Part shown: piece after piece, positions 16,905 to 26,448 of the stretch
How positions within the stretch are numbered: position 1 is the first letter of the stretch
Layout: each line of letters starts with the position of its first letter
Assembly (NCBI GenBank): GCA_963677415.2
Contig: CAXXFJ010000013.1
Coordinates: 124,001-188,000, forward strand
Origin: JAQUTK01 sp963677415
Lineage (GTDB): Bacteria > Bacteroidota > Bacteroidia > Bacteroidales > JAQUTK01
Direction of reading: 5' to 3'
Length of the DNA: 64,000 nucleotides
Program-made: the position numbers and the translations under genes
Notes under the pieces: generated by a model
Databases searched by the model: none
Told to the model about the DNA's origin: nothing
Seen by the model: the letters and a program-made list of their open reading frames with translations, nothing else

Positions 16905-18446
16905 ATGGCTACCGATAGACCACAGTATCAAACGACTAAGAAGAAGACGAATCCACTAGTGCCGGAATTTGGAAAACTGCAACCACAGTCCCGCGAACTT
17001 GAAGAGGCGGTACTCGGAGCTCTGATGCTGGAAAAAGATGCCTATTCGATTATCAGCGAAATACTCAAACCGGAGTGTTTTTATGACAATGTGCACAAAC
17101 AAATCTTTATAGCTATCCAATCGCTCTCTGTCAAACAGCGTCCCATCGACATGCTTACCGTTACGGAAGAACTCCGATTACTTGGCAAACTGGAAGAAGT
17201 TGGTGGAAGCTATTATGTGGCACTGCTCACCGGAAAGGTAGCCTCGGCAGCCCACCTTGAATATCATGCAAGAATTATTCAACAAAAATATCTCTCTCGC
17301 GAACTGATCACCTATACTTCCGACATTCAGACTAAAGCATTTGACGAAACCATTGATGTGGATGATCTGATGCAGGAGGCTGAAGGCAAACTCTTTGAGA
17401 TTTCTCAGCGTCAGATGAGAAAAGACGTAACTCAGATAGATCCGGTTATACAGGATGCATACAACAATATCCTAGCCGCGTCAAAGCGCGAAGATGGATT
17501 GAGTGGACTTGCTTCAGGATTCAAGAAACTGGACGAGATCACTTCCGGCTGGCAAAAGTCCGATCTCATCATCTTTGCTGCCCGTCCTGCCATGGGAAAA
17601 ACTGCTTTTGTGCTCTCAATGGCTAAAAATATGGCTATAGATGAGAAGCTACCTGTTGCTGTCTTCTCACTGGAAATGTCAAATGTACAGCTGGTCAACC
17701 GTCTGCTGATGAATGTCTGTGAGATTCCCGGTGATAAAATCAAAAGTGGACATCTCAACGATGAAGAATGGAGACAGCTCAAAGAAAAGATGAATGCCCT
17801 GTTTGGAGCACCTGTGTATATTGATGACACCCCCAGTCTCTCTGTTTTTGAATTGCGAACCAAAGCACGTCGTCTGGTGCGCGAACATCAGGTAAAGATT
17901 ATTATCATTGACTACCTTCAGTTGATGAATGCCAGCGGTATGTCGTTCAATAGTCGCGAACAAGAGGTAAGTATGATCTCCCGTTCGCTGAAGGGACTCG
18001 CCAAAGAACTAAACATTCCGATCATAGCCCTCTCACAGCTCAACCGTGGTGTGGAAAACCGGACAGGAGCAGACAAGCGTCCGCAGCTGGCCGACTTGCG
18101 TGAGTCTGGTGCCATCGAACAGGATGCTGACATGGTTTGCTTTATCCACCGTCCGGAATATTATAAGATCATGGCGGATGAAGCCGGCGTCTCTACAATA
18201 GGAATGGCAGAAATCATCATAGCAAAGCATCGTAACGGTGCTGTGGGTGATGTACGTCTGCGATTCAAAGGTGAATATGCAAAGTTTATGAATCCTGAAG
18301 ATGAAAATACGTTCAATTACAATCCGCACCCTTCAGCAAGTGTCGAACTGGATTCAAAAGTGAATTCATGGAAAAAGCACCCAAGTTCAGCATCTGAGAA
18401 ATCTTCTTTCGGAGGAGGAATCTCACCCAATGAAGTACCATTTTAA
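16905..18446 (+). CDS. dnaB: Replicative DNA helicase DnaB
   Basis: A 513-residue hexameric helicase. The N-terminal primase-interacting domain (PQSRELEEAVLGALMLEKDA) is followed by a RecA-like domain with Walker A (RPAMGKTAF), Walker B (IIIIDYLQLM), and ALSQLNRGVENR and DLRESGAIEQDAD. No intein is present. I chose the ATG at 16905 (MATDRPQY); a GTG two codons upstream is possible. It unwinds DNA at the replication fork. radA follows 11 bp downstream. Confidence 0.96.
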   Translation: MATDRPQYQTTKKKTNPLVPEFGKLQPQSRELEEAVLGALMLEKDAYSIISEILKPECFYDNVHKQIFIAIQSLSVKQRPIDMLTVTEELRLLGKLEEVGGSYYVALLTGKVASAAHLEYHARIIQQKYLSRELITYTSDIQTKAFDETIDVDDLMQEAEGKLFEISQRQMRKDVTQIDPVIQDAYNNILAASKREDGLSGLASGFKKLDEITSGWQKSDLIIFAARPAMGKTAFVLSMAKNMAIDEKLPVAVFSLEMSNVQLVNRLLMNVCEIPGDKIKSGHLNDEEWRQLKEKMNALFGAPVYIDDTPSLSVFELRTKARRLVREHQVKIIIIDYLQLMNASGMSFNSREQEVSMISRSLKGLAKELNIPIIALSQLNRGVENRTGADKRPQLADLRESGAIEQDADMVCFIHRPEYYKIMADEAGVSTIGMAEIIIAKHRNGAVGDVRLRFKGEYAKFMNPEDENTFNYNPHPSASVELDSKVNSWKKHPSSASEKSSFGGGISPNEVPF

Positions 18447-18457
18447 CAAACAGGATC

Positions 18458-19816
18458 ATGGCCAAACAAAAAACCCTCTTCTTCTGTAAAGAATGCGGCA
18501 ACGATTTTCCGAAATGGTTCGGCCAGTGTCCTTCTTGTAAAGCATGGGGCAGTTGTATCGAAGAGGTTGTTAGTAAAGAGAATAAGTTTTCACAAAACAA
18601 GAGCACGAAAGATCTGGTTCATCCACAGCTCATCCATGAAGTGGAGCGATCGGCAGAGACCCGCATTGATATGCACAACGGCGAACTAAACCGTGTGCTT
18701 GGTGGGGGACTGGTGCCCGGTTCGATGGTATTGATTGGTGGTGAACCCGGTATTGGGAAATCCACATTAGTACTTCAGGTGGTGCTTCAACTACACAAGA
18801 AGGTTCTATATATCTCCGGAGAAGAGAGTGCTCAGCAGCTCAGACTTCGGGCAGACCGACTGAAAGGTGATAACAAGGAGTGTTACATTGCCAATGAGAC
18901 TTCACTTGACTCTATCTTCGAGCATATTCATACGATTAAACCCGAACTGGTAGTCATCGATTCGATTCAGACTGTATCCATGGAGTCACTGGAGTCTTCT
19001 CCGGGCAGCATCGTGCAAGTGCGTGAATGTGCTGCTGCTATTCTCAGATATGCGAAAGAGAGTAATATACCGGTTTTCATCATCGGTCATATCAATAAGG
19101 AAGGAAGCATTGCCGGACCAAAAGTACTGGAGCATATCGTGGACACCGTGCTTCAATTTGAGGGGGATCAGCATTATATGTATCGTATCCTGCGATCGGT
19201 AAAAAACCGCTTTGGAAGTACCTCCGAACTAGGCATCTTTGAGATGCGTCAGGACGGTCTGCGCGAAGTGAGCAACCCTTCTGAATTGTTGCTTTCTCAG
19301 GATCATGCCGGACTGAGCGGTGTAGCTATCGCCGCTGCCATTGAAGGTATCCGACCGTTTCTTATCGAAACGCAGGCGCTGGTAAGCACTGCTGCCTATG
19401 GTACTCCGCAACGGTCGGCGACAGGATTTGATATCCGGCGGATGAACATGTTACTTGCTGTGCTTGAGAAACGTGCCGGATTTAAGATTGCTCAGAAAGA
19501 TGTATTTCTCAATATTGCCGGCGGACTGCGTGTAAGCGATCCTGCTATTGACCTTGCCATCATCAGTGCGATCCTCTCTTCCAGTATGGATATTGCTATT
19601 GATTGCCGTACCTGTCTGGCGGGTGAAGTGGGACTTTCCGGTGAGATTCGTCCGGTCAATCGTATCGAGCAACGAATCACGGAAGCCGAGAAACTGGGAT
19701 TCGAGCGTATCCTCATCCCTTCCAACAACCTGAAAGGGTTTGATACAAAGAAACTAAAGATTGAAATTGTACAACTCAAGAAAGTGGAAGAGGCCTTCAG
19801 GCATCTTTTTGCCTGA
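18458..19816 (+). CDS. radA: DNA repair protein RadA
   Basis: A 452-residue RecA-like ATPase that promotes branch migration in recombination. It shows the N-terminal C4 zinc motif (CKECGNDFPKWFGQCPSC), Walker A (GGEPGIGKST), the RadA-specific KNRFG motif (about residue 250) and a C-terminal Lon-like domain (GGLRVSDPAIDLAIISAILS). Length is normal. It lies 11 bp after dnaB, so the two are probably cotranscribed. Confidence 0.96.
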   Translation: MAKQKTLFFCKECGNDFPKWFGQCPSCKAWGSCIEEVVSKENKFSQNKSTKDLVHPQLIHEVERSAETRIDMHNGELNRVLGGGLVPGSMVLIGGEPGIGKSTLVLQVVLQLHKKVLYISGEESAQQLRLRADRLKGDNKECYIANETSLDSIFEHIHTIKPELVVIDSIQTVSMESLESSPGSIVQVRECAAAILRYAKESNIPVFIIGHINKEGSIAGPKVLEHIVDTVLQFEGDQHYMYRILRSVKNRFGSTSELGIFEMRQDGLREVSNPSELLLSQDHAGLSGVAIAAAIEGIRPFLIETQALVSTAAYGTPQRSATGFDIRRMNMLLAVLEKRAGFKIAQKDVFLNIAGGLRVSDPAIDLAIISAILSSSMDIAIDCRTCLAGEVGLSGEIRPVNRIEQRITEAEKLGFERILIPSNNLKGFDTKKLKIEIVQLKKVEEAFRHLFA

Positions 19817-19848
19817 TCTTCCTTTTACTCTCACAATACCTTATATAG

Positions 19849-21402
19849 ATGATTATTGACTCTAATTATCGCCTATCTCCGCAAGAAGCCGCTTCAGATG
19901 CTACCATTCGCAGACTGATTGCGCGTGATAATCGTCTGAAAGAGGGTCAGATCTCTTCCATCCGTATCCTTAAACGTTCCATTGACGCACGTCAACGTAA
20001 CGTCTTTGTCAACCTAACCATCCGGGCTTATATTGATGAACAATGCACAGAGGCGTTGTATTCTGCCATTGACTATCCGGATGTGTCCAATGCAAAACAG
20101 GTCATCGTTGTTGGAGCAGGACCCGGCGGACTCTTTGCTGCTCTGCGCCTTATTGAGGGTGGGTTGAAACCAATCGTACTGGAACGTGGACAGGATGTGC
20201 ATGAACGAAGGAAAGATATTGCACTGATCAGTAGGGAACATCTGGTCAATCCGGAATCTAATTATTCCTTCGGCGAAGGGGGTGCTGGTGCATTCTCTGA
20301 TGGCAAACTCTATACACGTAGTAAGAAAAGAGGCTCAGTGGATCGGATACTGAATATATTCTGCGACCATGGTGCAGACACACATATCCTGATGGATGCA
20401 CATCCTCATATCGGTACCGACAAGCTGCCCGGGGTGATTGAAAACATGCGCAAAAAGATTCTTGACCGGGGTGGTGAGGTTCACTTCAATACCCGGGTTG
20501 AAGGACTTTCTGTCAAAAAGGATTTAGTGACAGGTGTCATCACCTCTGATGGAAAAGAATATATAGGTCCTGTAATACTTGCCACAGGTCACTCAGCCCG
20601 TGATGTCTATCGCTGGCTGCATGCCGGAGAGGTGGAGATGGAAAGCAAAGGAATTGCAGTAGGCGTTCGTTTGGAACACCCTCAGGCAATCATTGATGCC
20701 ATACAGTATCACAATCCTGCTGGTCGTGGAGCCTATCTTCCTGCTGCTGAATACAGTTATGTCACTCAAGTGCGGGATCGGGGCGTTTACTCTTTCTGTA
20801 TGTGTCCGGGGGGTGTCGTGGTACCAGCAGCAAGCGGACCCGAACAAGTGGTAGTCAATGGTATGTCAGCCTCTACGCGAAGCTCACGCTGGGCCAACTC
20901 CGGTATGGTGGTCGAAGTACGCCCAGAAGATGTTTCTACCTACGGCAATGATCCGGTGCTCTCGGTACTTCTGTTTCAGGAAGAACTTGAACGGCTCTCC
21001 TGGATAAATGGTGGTCGCAAACAGACTGCTCCAGCACAACGTATGGGTGACTTCATCAACCGCCGTAACTCAGCAAACCTCCCAGACAGTTCATATACTC
21101 CCGGAGTAGTCTCTTCTCCTCTGCATTTCTGGATGCCGGAGTTCGTGGCAAGCCGTCTGCAACAGGGACTCACTACTTTTGGAAACAATTCCAGAGGGTT
21201 TCTTACCAATGAGGCATTAATGATTGGCGTGGAAACACGCACCTCCGCTCCGATCCGCATCCTGCGCGACAAAGATACACTCTGTCATATCCGTCTGCAA
21301 GGACTTTATCCGTGTGGTGAAGGTGCAGGCTATGCGGGAGGTATCGTTTCGGCTGCAATTGATGGCGAACGCTGTGCGGAAAGCATATTAGGAAACAGTT
21401 AA
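19849..21402 (+). CDS. FAD-dependent oxidoreductase (COG2509-type)
   Basis: A 517-residue flavoprotein. The Rossmann FAD motif VVGAGPGGLFAALRLIEGG is at about residues 86-104, after an N-terminal extension of about 80 residues typical of this family. Later motifs are SFGEGGAGAFSDGKLYTRSK, LATGHSARDVYRWL and YPCGEGAGYAGGIVSAAIDG. The family is conserved in bacteria but its substrate is not established. It follows radA by 32 bp and precedes the YjbR gene by 12 bp. Confidence 0.88.
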   Translation: MIIDSNYRLSPQEAASDATIRRLIARDNRLKEGQISSIRILKRSIDARQRNVFVNLTIRAYIDEQCTEALYSAIDYPDVSNAKQVIVVGAGPGGLFAALRLIEGGLKPIVLERGQDVHERRKDIALISREHLVNPESNYSFGEGGAGAFSDGKLYTRSKKRGSVDRILNIFCDHGADTHILMDAHPHIGTDKLPGVIENMRKKILDRGGEVHFNTRVEGLSVKKDLVTGVITSDGKEYIGPVILATGHSARDVYRWLHAGEVEMESKGIAVGVRLEHPQAIIDAIQYHNPAGRGAYLPAAEYSYVTQVRDRGVYSFCMCPGGVVVPAASGPEQVVVNGMSASTRSSRWANSGMVVEVRPEDVSTYGNDPVLSVLLFQEELERLSWINGGRKQTAPAQRMGDFINRRNSANLPDSSYTPGVVSSPLHFWMPEFVASRLQQGLTTFGNNSRGFLTNEALMIGVETRTSAPIRILRDKDTLCHIRLQGLYPCGEGAGYAGGIVSAAIDGERCAESILGNS

Positions 21403-21414
21403 AATCAGATAGTT

Positions 21415-21771
21415 ATGGATATCATGAATGTGCGTGAATACTGCTTGCAGAAGAAAGGTGCCACAGAGGATATGCCTTTCGATGATGTTACCTTGCTGAT
21501 CCGTGTGATGAATAAGATGTTTATTCTTATTCCTCTCGACGAACCATTCAGCATCAATCTGAAGTGCAATCCGGAGCGTGCAGAAGAACTGCGTGAGCGT
21601 TACTCTTCCGTGCAGCCGGGATATCACATGAATAAGAAATACTGGAATACCGTCTATTTGGAAAATACGGAAGACAGTCTGCTTATAGAGATGATCGACC
21701 ACTCCTATGACGAGGTCGTACGAAAGTTGTCTAAAAAAGAGAAAGAGACTCTGAATGAGATAGAGGAATAA
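21415..21771 (+). CDS. MmcQ/YjbR family protein
   Basis: A 118-residue protein with family features: an N-terminal REYCLQKKGATEDMPFDD, then MFILIPLD, YHMNKKYWNTVYL and C-terminal LIEMIDHSYDEVVRKL. The family has a MutT-unrelated, DNA-binding-like fold and no firm function. It lies 12 bp after the flavoprotein gene and is last in that plus-strand group. A hairpin overlaps its stop. Confidence 0.88.
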   Translation: MDIMNVREYCLQKKGATEDMPFDDVTLLIRVMNKMFILIPLDEPFSINLKCNPERAEELRERYSSVQPGYHMNKKYWNTVYLENTEDSLLIEMIDHSYDEVVRKLSKKEKETLNEIEE

Positions 21772-21798
21772 GCTGCTCTATACAACCTATTCCTCTAT
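21760..21798 (+). terminator. Possible terminator after the YjbR gene
   Basis: ATAGAGGAATA (21760-21770) and TATTCCTCTAT (21788-21798) form an 11-bp stem that overlaps the stop codon. The tail is not strongly T-rich, so termination is only probable. Confidence 0.4.
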
Positions 21799-21890
21799 TA
21801 TCTTGTTGAATTATCTTATTGAATTAGTGAAATTCAGACGAGTTTGCCGTGGGGTAGCGATGATGTTTGGATCTGTTGCCAATCAGTAGT

Positions 21891-23291
21891 CTATTTCTCA
21901 AGCTTTGCTGTCTTAGGAGGCTTCGCTACCTTTGAAGGTTTCACTACCTTTGGAGACTTCATCGCCTTTGCTGTCTTTGTTGTCTTTGTTGCTTTCACCA
22001 CTGTACCATAAAGTTCAAATGACTCACTATCAGTAATCAGCACCGAATAAAAGTTTCCGATACGAAGTACTTTATCTTTTGTAATAAGCACCTCAGGATC
22101 TACTTCCGGTGAGTCAAACTCTGTGCGTCCGATGTAATACTCCTCTTCCTCACGGTCAATGATCACTTTCATTGTCATTCCAACCTTTGTTGCATTTACC
22201 TCAGAAGAAATACGCTGTTGAAGTGCCATCACCTGATCCACACGTTGTTGCTTCACCTCTTCCGGTACATCATCCTTGTAATGCTCTGCCGAATAAGTAC
22301 CCTCTTCTTCCGAATATGCAAAAGTACCCATCCTCTCAAACCGACTCGTTCGGACAAACTCCATTAATTGTTGGAAGTCTTCTTCAGTCTCACCGGGATG
22401 ACCTGCAATCAGTGTAGTGCGTAGATGAATACCAGGCACTTCCCTGCGGATCGTTTCAATAAGCTGAACCGTCTCTTCTGTCGAAGTATTGCGACGCATA
22501 GCTTTGAAAACAGGATCCGAAATATGTTGGAAAGCAATATCGAGGTATTTACACACATTATCCTTTTCACGCATCACACGGAGCAAGTCCATTGGAAAAA
22601 GCGTAGGGTAAGCGTAATGCAGACGAATCCACTCCACTCCTTTTATCTCAGATATCCGTTCAACCAATTCGGGAAGCATCGCCTTTTTGTAGAGGTCACG
22701 ACCATAATAGGTGATATCCTGAGCAATCACCTGAAACTCTTTTACGCCATGAGCGACAAGCCGGGTAACCTCTTCAATAATATCCTCCATCGGAACAGAC
22801 TGATACGCACCGGTAATAATCGGAATCGCACAGTACGAACAACCATGGTTGCACCCTTCAGCGATCTTAAGATATGCATAGTGCGAAGGTGAAGTAAGGG
22901 TGCGCTCAAACTGCAAATCCTGCTGATACGTCTTACCCAGATCAGAGATGATCTGTTTCCATGCAAACTTACCATAATAGGCATCCACTTCCGGAATCTC
23001 CTTTGCAAGTTCTTCTGCATACCTTCCGGATAAACAACCTGTAACAATAAGTTTGTTAATTTTTCTTTTCAGTTTCTTTTCCGCAAACTCAAGAATCATA
23101 TTGACACTCTCTTCTTTTGCGTCGCCAATAAATCCACAGGTATTTATAATCACAATCTTCCCCTTGGACACTATTGGATCATGGGTTACCTTGTAGCCAT
23201 TCGCCTGCAATTGCAGCATCAGTTTCTCCGAATCCACAAGATTTTTGGAACATCCCAAGGATATAATATCAATCGTATTCTCCGCTTTCAT
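21891..23291 (-). CDS. rimO: Ribosomal protein S12 methylthiotransferase RimO
   Basis: A radical-SAM enzyme that methylthiolates an aspartate of ribosomal protein S12. It has an N-terminal UPF0004 domain (ISLGCSKNLVDSEK), the radical-SAM cluster motif CNHGCSYCAIP (about residues 147-157), and a TRAM-like domain (about 370-430). It is 466 residues, about 30-35 longer than usual, because of a C-terminal Lys/Thr/Pro-rich tail (KATKTTKTAKAMKSPKVVKP onwards) encoded by degenerate short repeats. It follows ftsY by 9 bp. Confidence 0.95.
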   Translation of the reverse strand: MKAENTIDIISLGCSKNLVDSEKLMLQLQANGYKVTHDPIVSKGKIVIINTCGFIGDAKEESVNMILEFAEKKLKRKINKLIVTGCLSGRYAEELAKEIPEVDAYYGKFAWKQIISDLGKTYQQDLQFERTLTSPSHYAYLKIAEGCNHGCSYCAIPIITGAYQSVPMEDIIEEVTRLVAHGVKEFQVIAQDITYYGRDLYKKAMLPELVERISEIKGVEWIRLHYAYPTLFPMDLLRVMREKDNVCKYLDIAFQHISDPVFKAMRRNTSTEETVQLIETIRREVPGIHLRTTLIAGHPGETEEDFQQLMEFVRTSRFERMGTFAYSEEEGTYSAEHYKDDVPEEVKQQRVDQVMALQQRISSEVNATKVGMTMKVIIDREEEEYYIGRTEFDSPEVDPEVLITKDKVLRIGNFYSVLITDSESFELYGTVVKATKTTKTAKAMKSPKVVKPSKVAKPPKTAKLEK

Positions 23292-23300
23292 AAATATGTA

Positions 23301-24257
23301 TTAGTTGCCAAACAAGGAATCAACAAACTCGCGTTTCCGAAAGATTTGCAAATCCTCTAGACCTTCGCCCAAACCGATATACTTCACCGGAGTCTTAAAC
23401 TCATGTGAGATACCAATCACGACTCCGCCTTTAGCCGTACCATCCAGTTTTGTCACCGCAATGGCATTGACCTCTGTCGCTTTGGTAAACTGCCGGGCCT
23501 GTTCAAAAGCATTCTGACCGGTAGAGCCATCCAGTACCAGCAGCACCTCATCAGGTGAACCAGCTACTACCCTATCCATAACATTCTTTATTTTAGAAAG
23601 CTCATTCATCAAACCTACCTTATTGTGTAATCTTCCGGCAGTATCAATGATCACTATATCCGCATCATTCGCTTTTGCCGAACTTAAAGTATCAAAAGCA
23701 ACCGAAGCCGGATCAGCACCCATTTTTTGTTTGATCACAGGCACGCCAACCCGTTCACCCCATATATCCAATTGTTCGATAGCAGCCGCACGAAAAGTGT
23801 CAGCCGCTCCCAGATAGACTTTATTACCTGCTTTCTTAAACTGATACGCCAGTTTGCCAATGGTTGTCGTCTTTCCTACTCCATTCACTCCTACCACCAT
23901 AATTACATAAGGTCTGCGGGCGTTCGGGGGAAGTACGAAATCAGTGAGTTCGTCCGGATTGTTTTCTGTAAGCAATGCCCCGATTTCCTCTCTGAGGATT
24001 CCATTTAGTTCCGTTGTATTGATATACTTATCCTGAGCTACTCTTTTTTCGATGCGACCAATGATTGTCAGCGTAGTCTCCACACCTACATCGGAAGAAA
24101 CCAATACCTCTTCAAGATTATCAAGTACATCTTCATCTACTTTGCTCTTACCTGCAACGGCACGAGTAATCTTAGAAAACACGTTCTCTTTTGTCTTTGC
24201 AAGCCCCTTGTCAAGCGTCTCTTTTTTATCTTTACTGAAAATACTGAAAAACCCCAT
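23301..24257 (-). CDS. ftsY: Signal recognition particle receptor FtsY
   Basis: A 318-residue SRP GTPase. It has a short N-terminal helical part, then the NG domain with G1 GVNGVGKTTTIGKLA, the SRP motif DTFRAAAIEQL, G3 DTAGRLHNK, G4 TKLDGTAKGG and C-terminal YIGLGEGLEDLQIF. The long acidic N-terminal domain of enterobacterial FtsY is absent, which is usual in this phylum. It docks ribosome-SRP complexes at the inner membrane. rimO follows by 9 bp. Confidence 0.96.
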   Translation of the reverse strand: MGFFSIFSKDKKETLDKGLAKTKENVFSKITRAVAGKSKVDEDVLDNLEEVLVSSDVGVETTLTIIGRIEKRVAQDKYINTTELNGILREEIGALLTENNPDELTDFVLPPNARRPYVIMVVGVNGVGKTTTIGKLAYQFKKAGNKVYLGAADTFRAAAIEQLDIWGERVGVPVIKQKMGADPASVAFDTLSSAKANDADIVIIDTAGRLHNKVGLMNELSKIKNVMDRVVAGSPDEVLLVLDGSTGQNAFEQARQFTKATEVNAIAVTKLDGTAKGGVVIGISHEFKTPVKYIGLGEGLEDLQIFRKREFVDSLFGN

Positions 24258-24336
24258 ATTATTATCTCTCTATTAAGTTAGTGCAAAAGTAAGAAAAAAA
24301 ACAATTGATATGCAGATGAACAGTATGTATAACAAA

Positions 24337-24359
24337 AAAGGCCCTTAAAAAGAGCCTTT
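24337..24359 (-). terminator. Terminator of the rpmB-rpmG-DUF4295 operon
   Basis: AAAGGC (24337-24342) pairs with GCCTTT (24354-24359). On the minus strand the stem is followed by a run of T. It separates the ribosomal-protein genes from ftsY. Confidence 0.65.
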
Positions 24360-24383
24360 CATGTATCAATATAAATTTGTTTC

Positions 24384-24536
24384 TTATTTCAGAAGATCTT
24401 TTACTCTGTCGTTAGGTACCATGCTTTCTTCAAAGCAATAGGCACCTGTCTTTTTAGATTTTACCATCTTGATAACCTTAGAGTAAGTACGTCCTTCTCC
24501 TTTTACCTGTAATGATGCAACTACTTTCTTTGCCAT
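24384..24536 (-). CDS. DUF4295 family small protein
   Basis: A 50-residue basic protein beginning MAKKVVASLQVKGEGRTYSK and ending MVPNDRVKDLLK. It recalls the DUF4295 family that accompanies rpmB and rpmG in Bacteroidetes. It starts 8 bp after rpmG, so it is in the same operon. The position suggests a ribosome-associated role, but none is established. Confidence 0.88.
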   Translation of the reverse strand: MAKKVVASLQVKGEGRTYSKVIKMVKSKKTGAYCFEESMVPNDRVKDLLK

Positions 24537-24544
24537 GATTCAAG

Positions 24545-24733
24545 TTATTTAATTTCTTTGTGAATAGTCATTTTCTTTAAAAACGGATTGTACTTCTTCA
24601 GTTCTAGTCTTTCAGTTGTATTTTTTCTGTTCTTGGTTGTAATATGTCTTGACATACCGGGAACACCGCTTGCTTTTTGTTCAGTACATTCCATAATGAC
24701 CTGTACCCTATTGCCTTTTGCTTTCTTTGCCAT
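24545..24733 (-). CDS. rpmG: 50S ribosomal protein L33
   Basis: A 62-residue protein with KGNRVQVIMECTEQKASG, HITTKNRKNTTERLELKKYN and PFLKKMTIHKEIK, matching L33. It lies 18 bp after rpmB and 8 bp before DUF4295. Only one cysteine remains, so it is the zinc-independent form. Confidence 0.95.
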   Translation of the reverse strand: MAKKAKGNRVQVIMECTEQKASGVPGMSRHITTKNRKNTTERLELKKYNPFLKKMTIHKEIK

Positions 24734-24751
24734 TTCTTTTATCTCCCTTAA

Positions 24752-24991
24752 TTAAGCGTTTAAATACCCATTTTCAGCAGCGCTTTTTAATGCTGCATTC
24801 AAACCATTCTTGTTAATTGTGCGCAATCCGGCTGCTGAGACTCTCAATGTAATCCAGCATTCTTGTTCTACCCAATAGAACTTTTTTGTAAAGAGGTTCA
24901 CATCAAATGTTCTTTTAGTTCTTCTTTTAGAGTGAGAAACATTATTGCCAACCATTGCTTTTTTCCCTGTAATCTGACAAATCTTAGACAT
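24752..24991 (-). CDS. rpmB: 50S ribosomal protein L28
   Basis: A 79-residue protein with CQITGKKAMVGNNVSHSKRR and FYWVEQECWITLRVSAAGLR, matching L28. It is the first gene of the small operon and has a clear Bacteroides-type promoter at 25034-25065. The single Cys near the start shows it is not the four-Cys zinc form. Confidence 0.95.
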   Translation of the reverse strand: MSKICQITGKKAMVGNNVSHSKRRTKRTFDVNLFTKKFYWVEQECWITLRVSAAGLRTINKNGLNAALKSAAENGYLNA

Positions 24992-25033
24992 CGCTTATTT
25001 TGTTTTTATATATTAGCAAATCAAATCAGGGCG

Positions 25034-25065
25034 CAAAGTAAATACTTTTTCCCCGAAAAAACAAA
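25034..25065 (-). promoter_or_regulatory. Promoter of rpmB operon
   Basis: On the minus strand, TTTG (25062-25065), 20 bases, then TTACTTTG (25034-25041). This fits the Bacteroides -33/-7 consensus except for one base in the -7 box. It lies 42 bp before the rpmB start. Confidence 0.6.
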
Positions 25066-25099
25066 TTTACGCATATTTATTTCGTAAAAAACCCCTCAA

Positions 25100-26347
25100 T
25101 CATTCAATTTCCTGTAACATCTCCAGAAGCAGAAGCAACACATTATTAACAGTCCGCTTTATATTATTTTCTCTGCCTCCATTGAAGTGGTATATACGTA
25201 ATTCCACACGATCTTTCACCATAGCTGCAACGCAGATCGTGCCAACGGGTTTTTCTACTGAGCCGCCAGCGGGACCGGCAATTCCTGAAGTTGCCACGGC
25301 ACAATCACTACGCAGTGCCCGTTGTACTCCAATTGCCATCTCCTTAACGGTCTCCAGACTTACTGCTCCATGTTTTATAAGGGTCTCTTCGCACACTCCA
25401 AGCACTACTTTCTTTGCATCATTGGAATAAGCCACTACCCCCCCTTTAAAGTAGGTTGAACAACCGGCCATTCGCGTGATTCGTTGCGCTATTGACCCAC
25501 CTGTACAACTCTCAGCCACTCCCAATGTGAGTCCTTTTTCTTTCAGCTTTTCCCCAATCAACTCTTCTACAGAAACATCATCTTCCGAGAAAATAGCAGC
25601 ACCAAGTAGTTCGCGTAGTTGAAGGGTCTGTTCATGAATGACTTGCTGTAATACTTGCTCATACCTATGAATCCCGGTAATTCGAAGTCTGATTATTCCC
25701 CATGCCGGAAGATAGGCTAGTTTGAGAAATGGTTCAAGTCCAGACTCCCAATCAACCAGTTTCTCGGCCAATGCAGATTCAGAAAATCCACTTACAAGAA
25801 AATGTTTGTGATGAATAAAAGGCTGTTCAGGATAACGTTCAAGCAAACGCGGGATAATATCCTCTTCCATCGAGCCCTTCATTTCATAAGGTACTCCAGG
25901 CATCGAGACCAGCACCTTTCCTTCTTTTTCAAACCAGGTTATCGGAGCTGTCCCCCTTCGGTTTGTAATCACATTACAATGAAGGGGTACCATCGCCTGC
26001 ATGCGAGTCAACTCATTGATTGTACGCATCCGGTCTGCAAGTACCACTTTAATATTTTCATACACCTCTTCGCTATATACCAGACTAGTGTGAAAATAAT
26101 CACAAAGCGTTTGTTTCGTGATATCATCTTTCGTCGGACCAATACCCCCAGTCACCAAGACGATATCCACTCGTTCAAAAGCACGATTAAAAGCCTCCAT
26201 AATATCTTCTTTCACATCTCTTACTGAAGTGATACAAACAACGGAAAAACCTGCCTGATTTAATCTGACTGCCATCCATGGAGAGTTTGTGTCAACAATC
26301 TGACCGATAAGGATCTCATCTCCTATCGTTATAATTTCTACATTCAT
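25100..26347 (-). CDS. cinA: CinA family nicotinamide-nucleotide amidohydrolase
   Basis: A 415-residue two-domain protein. The N-terminal MoeA/CinA-like domain begins MNVEIITIGDEILIGQIVDT and has VTGGIGPTKDDITK. The C-terminal deamidase domain has GVAESCTGGSIAQRIT and SGIAGPAGGSVEKPVGT. The family recycles nicotinamide mononucleotide and ADP-ribose. I chose the ATG at 26347 because families start at MNVEI; in-frame ATGs at 26359 and 26413 add atypical residues. It is divergent from the PPi-PFK gene. Confidence 0.93.
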   Translation of the reverse strand: MNVEIITIGDEILIGQIVDTNSPWMAVRLNQAGFSVVCITSVRDVKEDIMEAFNRAFERVDIVLVTGGIGPTKDDITKQTLCDYFHTSLVYSEEVYENIKVVLADRMRTINELTRMQAMVPLHCNVITNRRGTAPITWFEKEGKVLVSMPGVPYEMKGSMEEDIIPRLLERYPEQPFIHHKHFLVSGFSESALAEKLVDWESGLEPFLKLAYLPAWGIIRLRITGIHRYEQVLQQVIHEQTLQLRELLGAAIFSEDDVSVEELIGEKLKEKGLTLGVAESCTGGSIAQRITRMAGCSTYFKGGVVAYSNDAKKVVLGVCEETLIKHGAVSLETVKEMAIGVQRALRSDCAVATSGIAGPAGGSVEKPVGTICVAAMVKDRVELRIYHFNGGRENNIKRTVNNVLLLLLEMLQEIE

Positions 26348-26368
26348 CTCATCTTTCATTAATTCATA

Positions 26369-26399
26369 TTGCAAATGTACAGATAAATATCTACTTTTG
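26369..26399 (+). promoter_or_regulatory. Promoter of the PPi-PFK gene
   Basis: TTG (26369-26371), 20 bases, then TACTTTTG (26392-26399). The -7 box matches TAnnTTTG exactly. It lies 49 bp before the start codon in the intergenic region with cinA. Confidence 0.7.
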
Positions 26400-26448
26400 T
26401 ATCCAGTTTTCACATCACGATATCACAATACTAAAAAAATAATAACCA

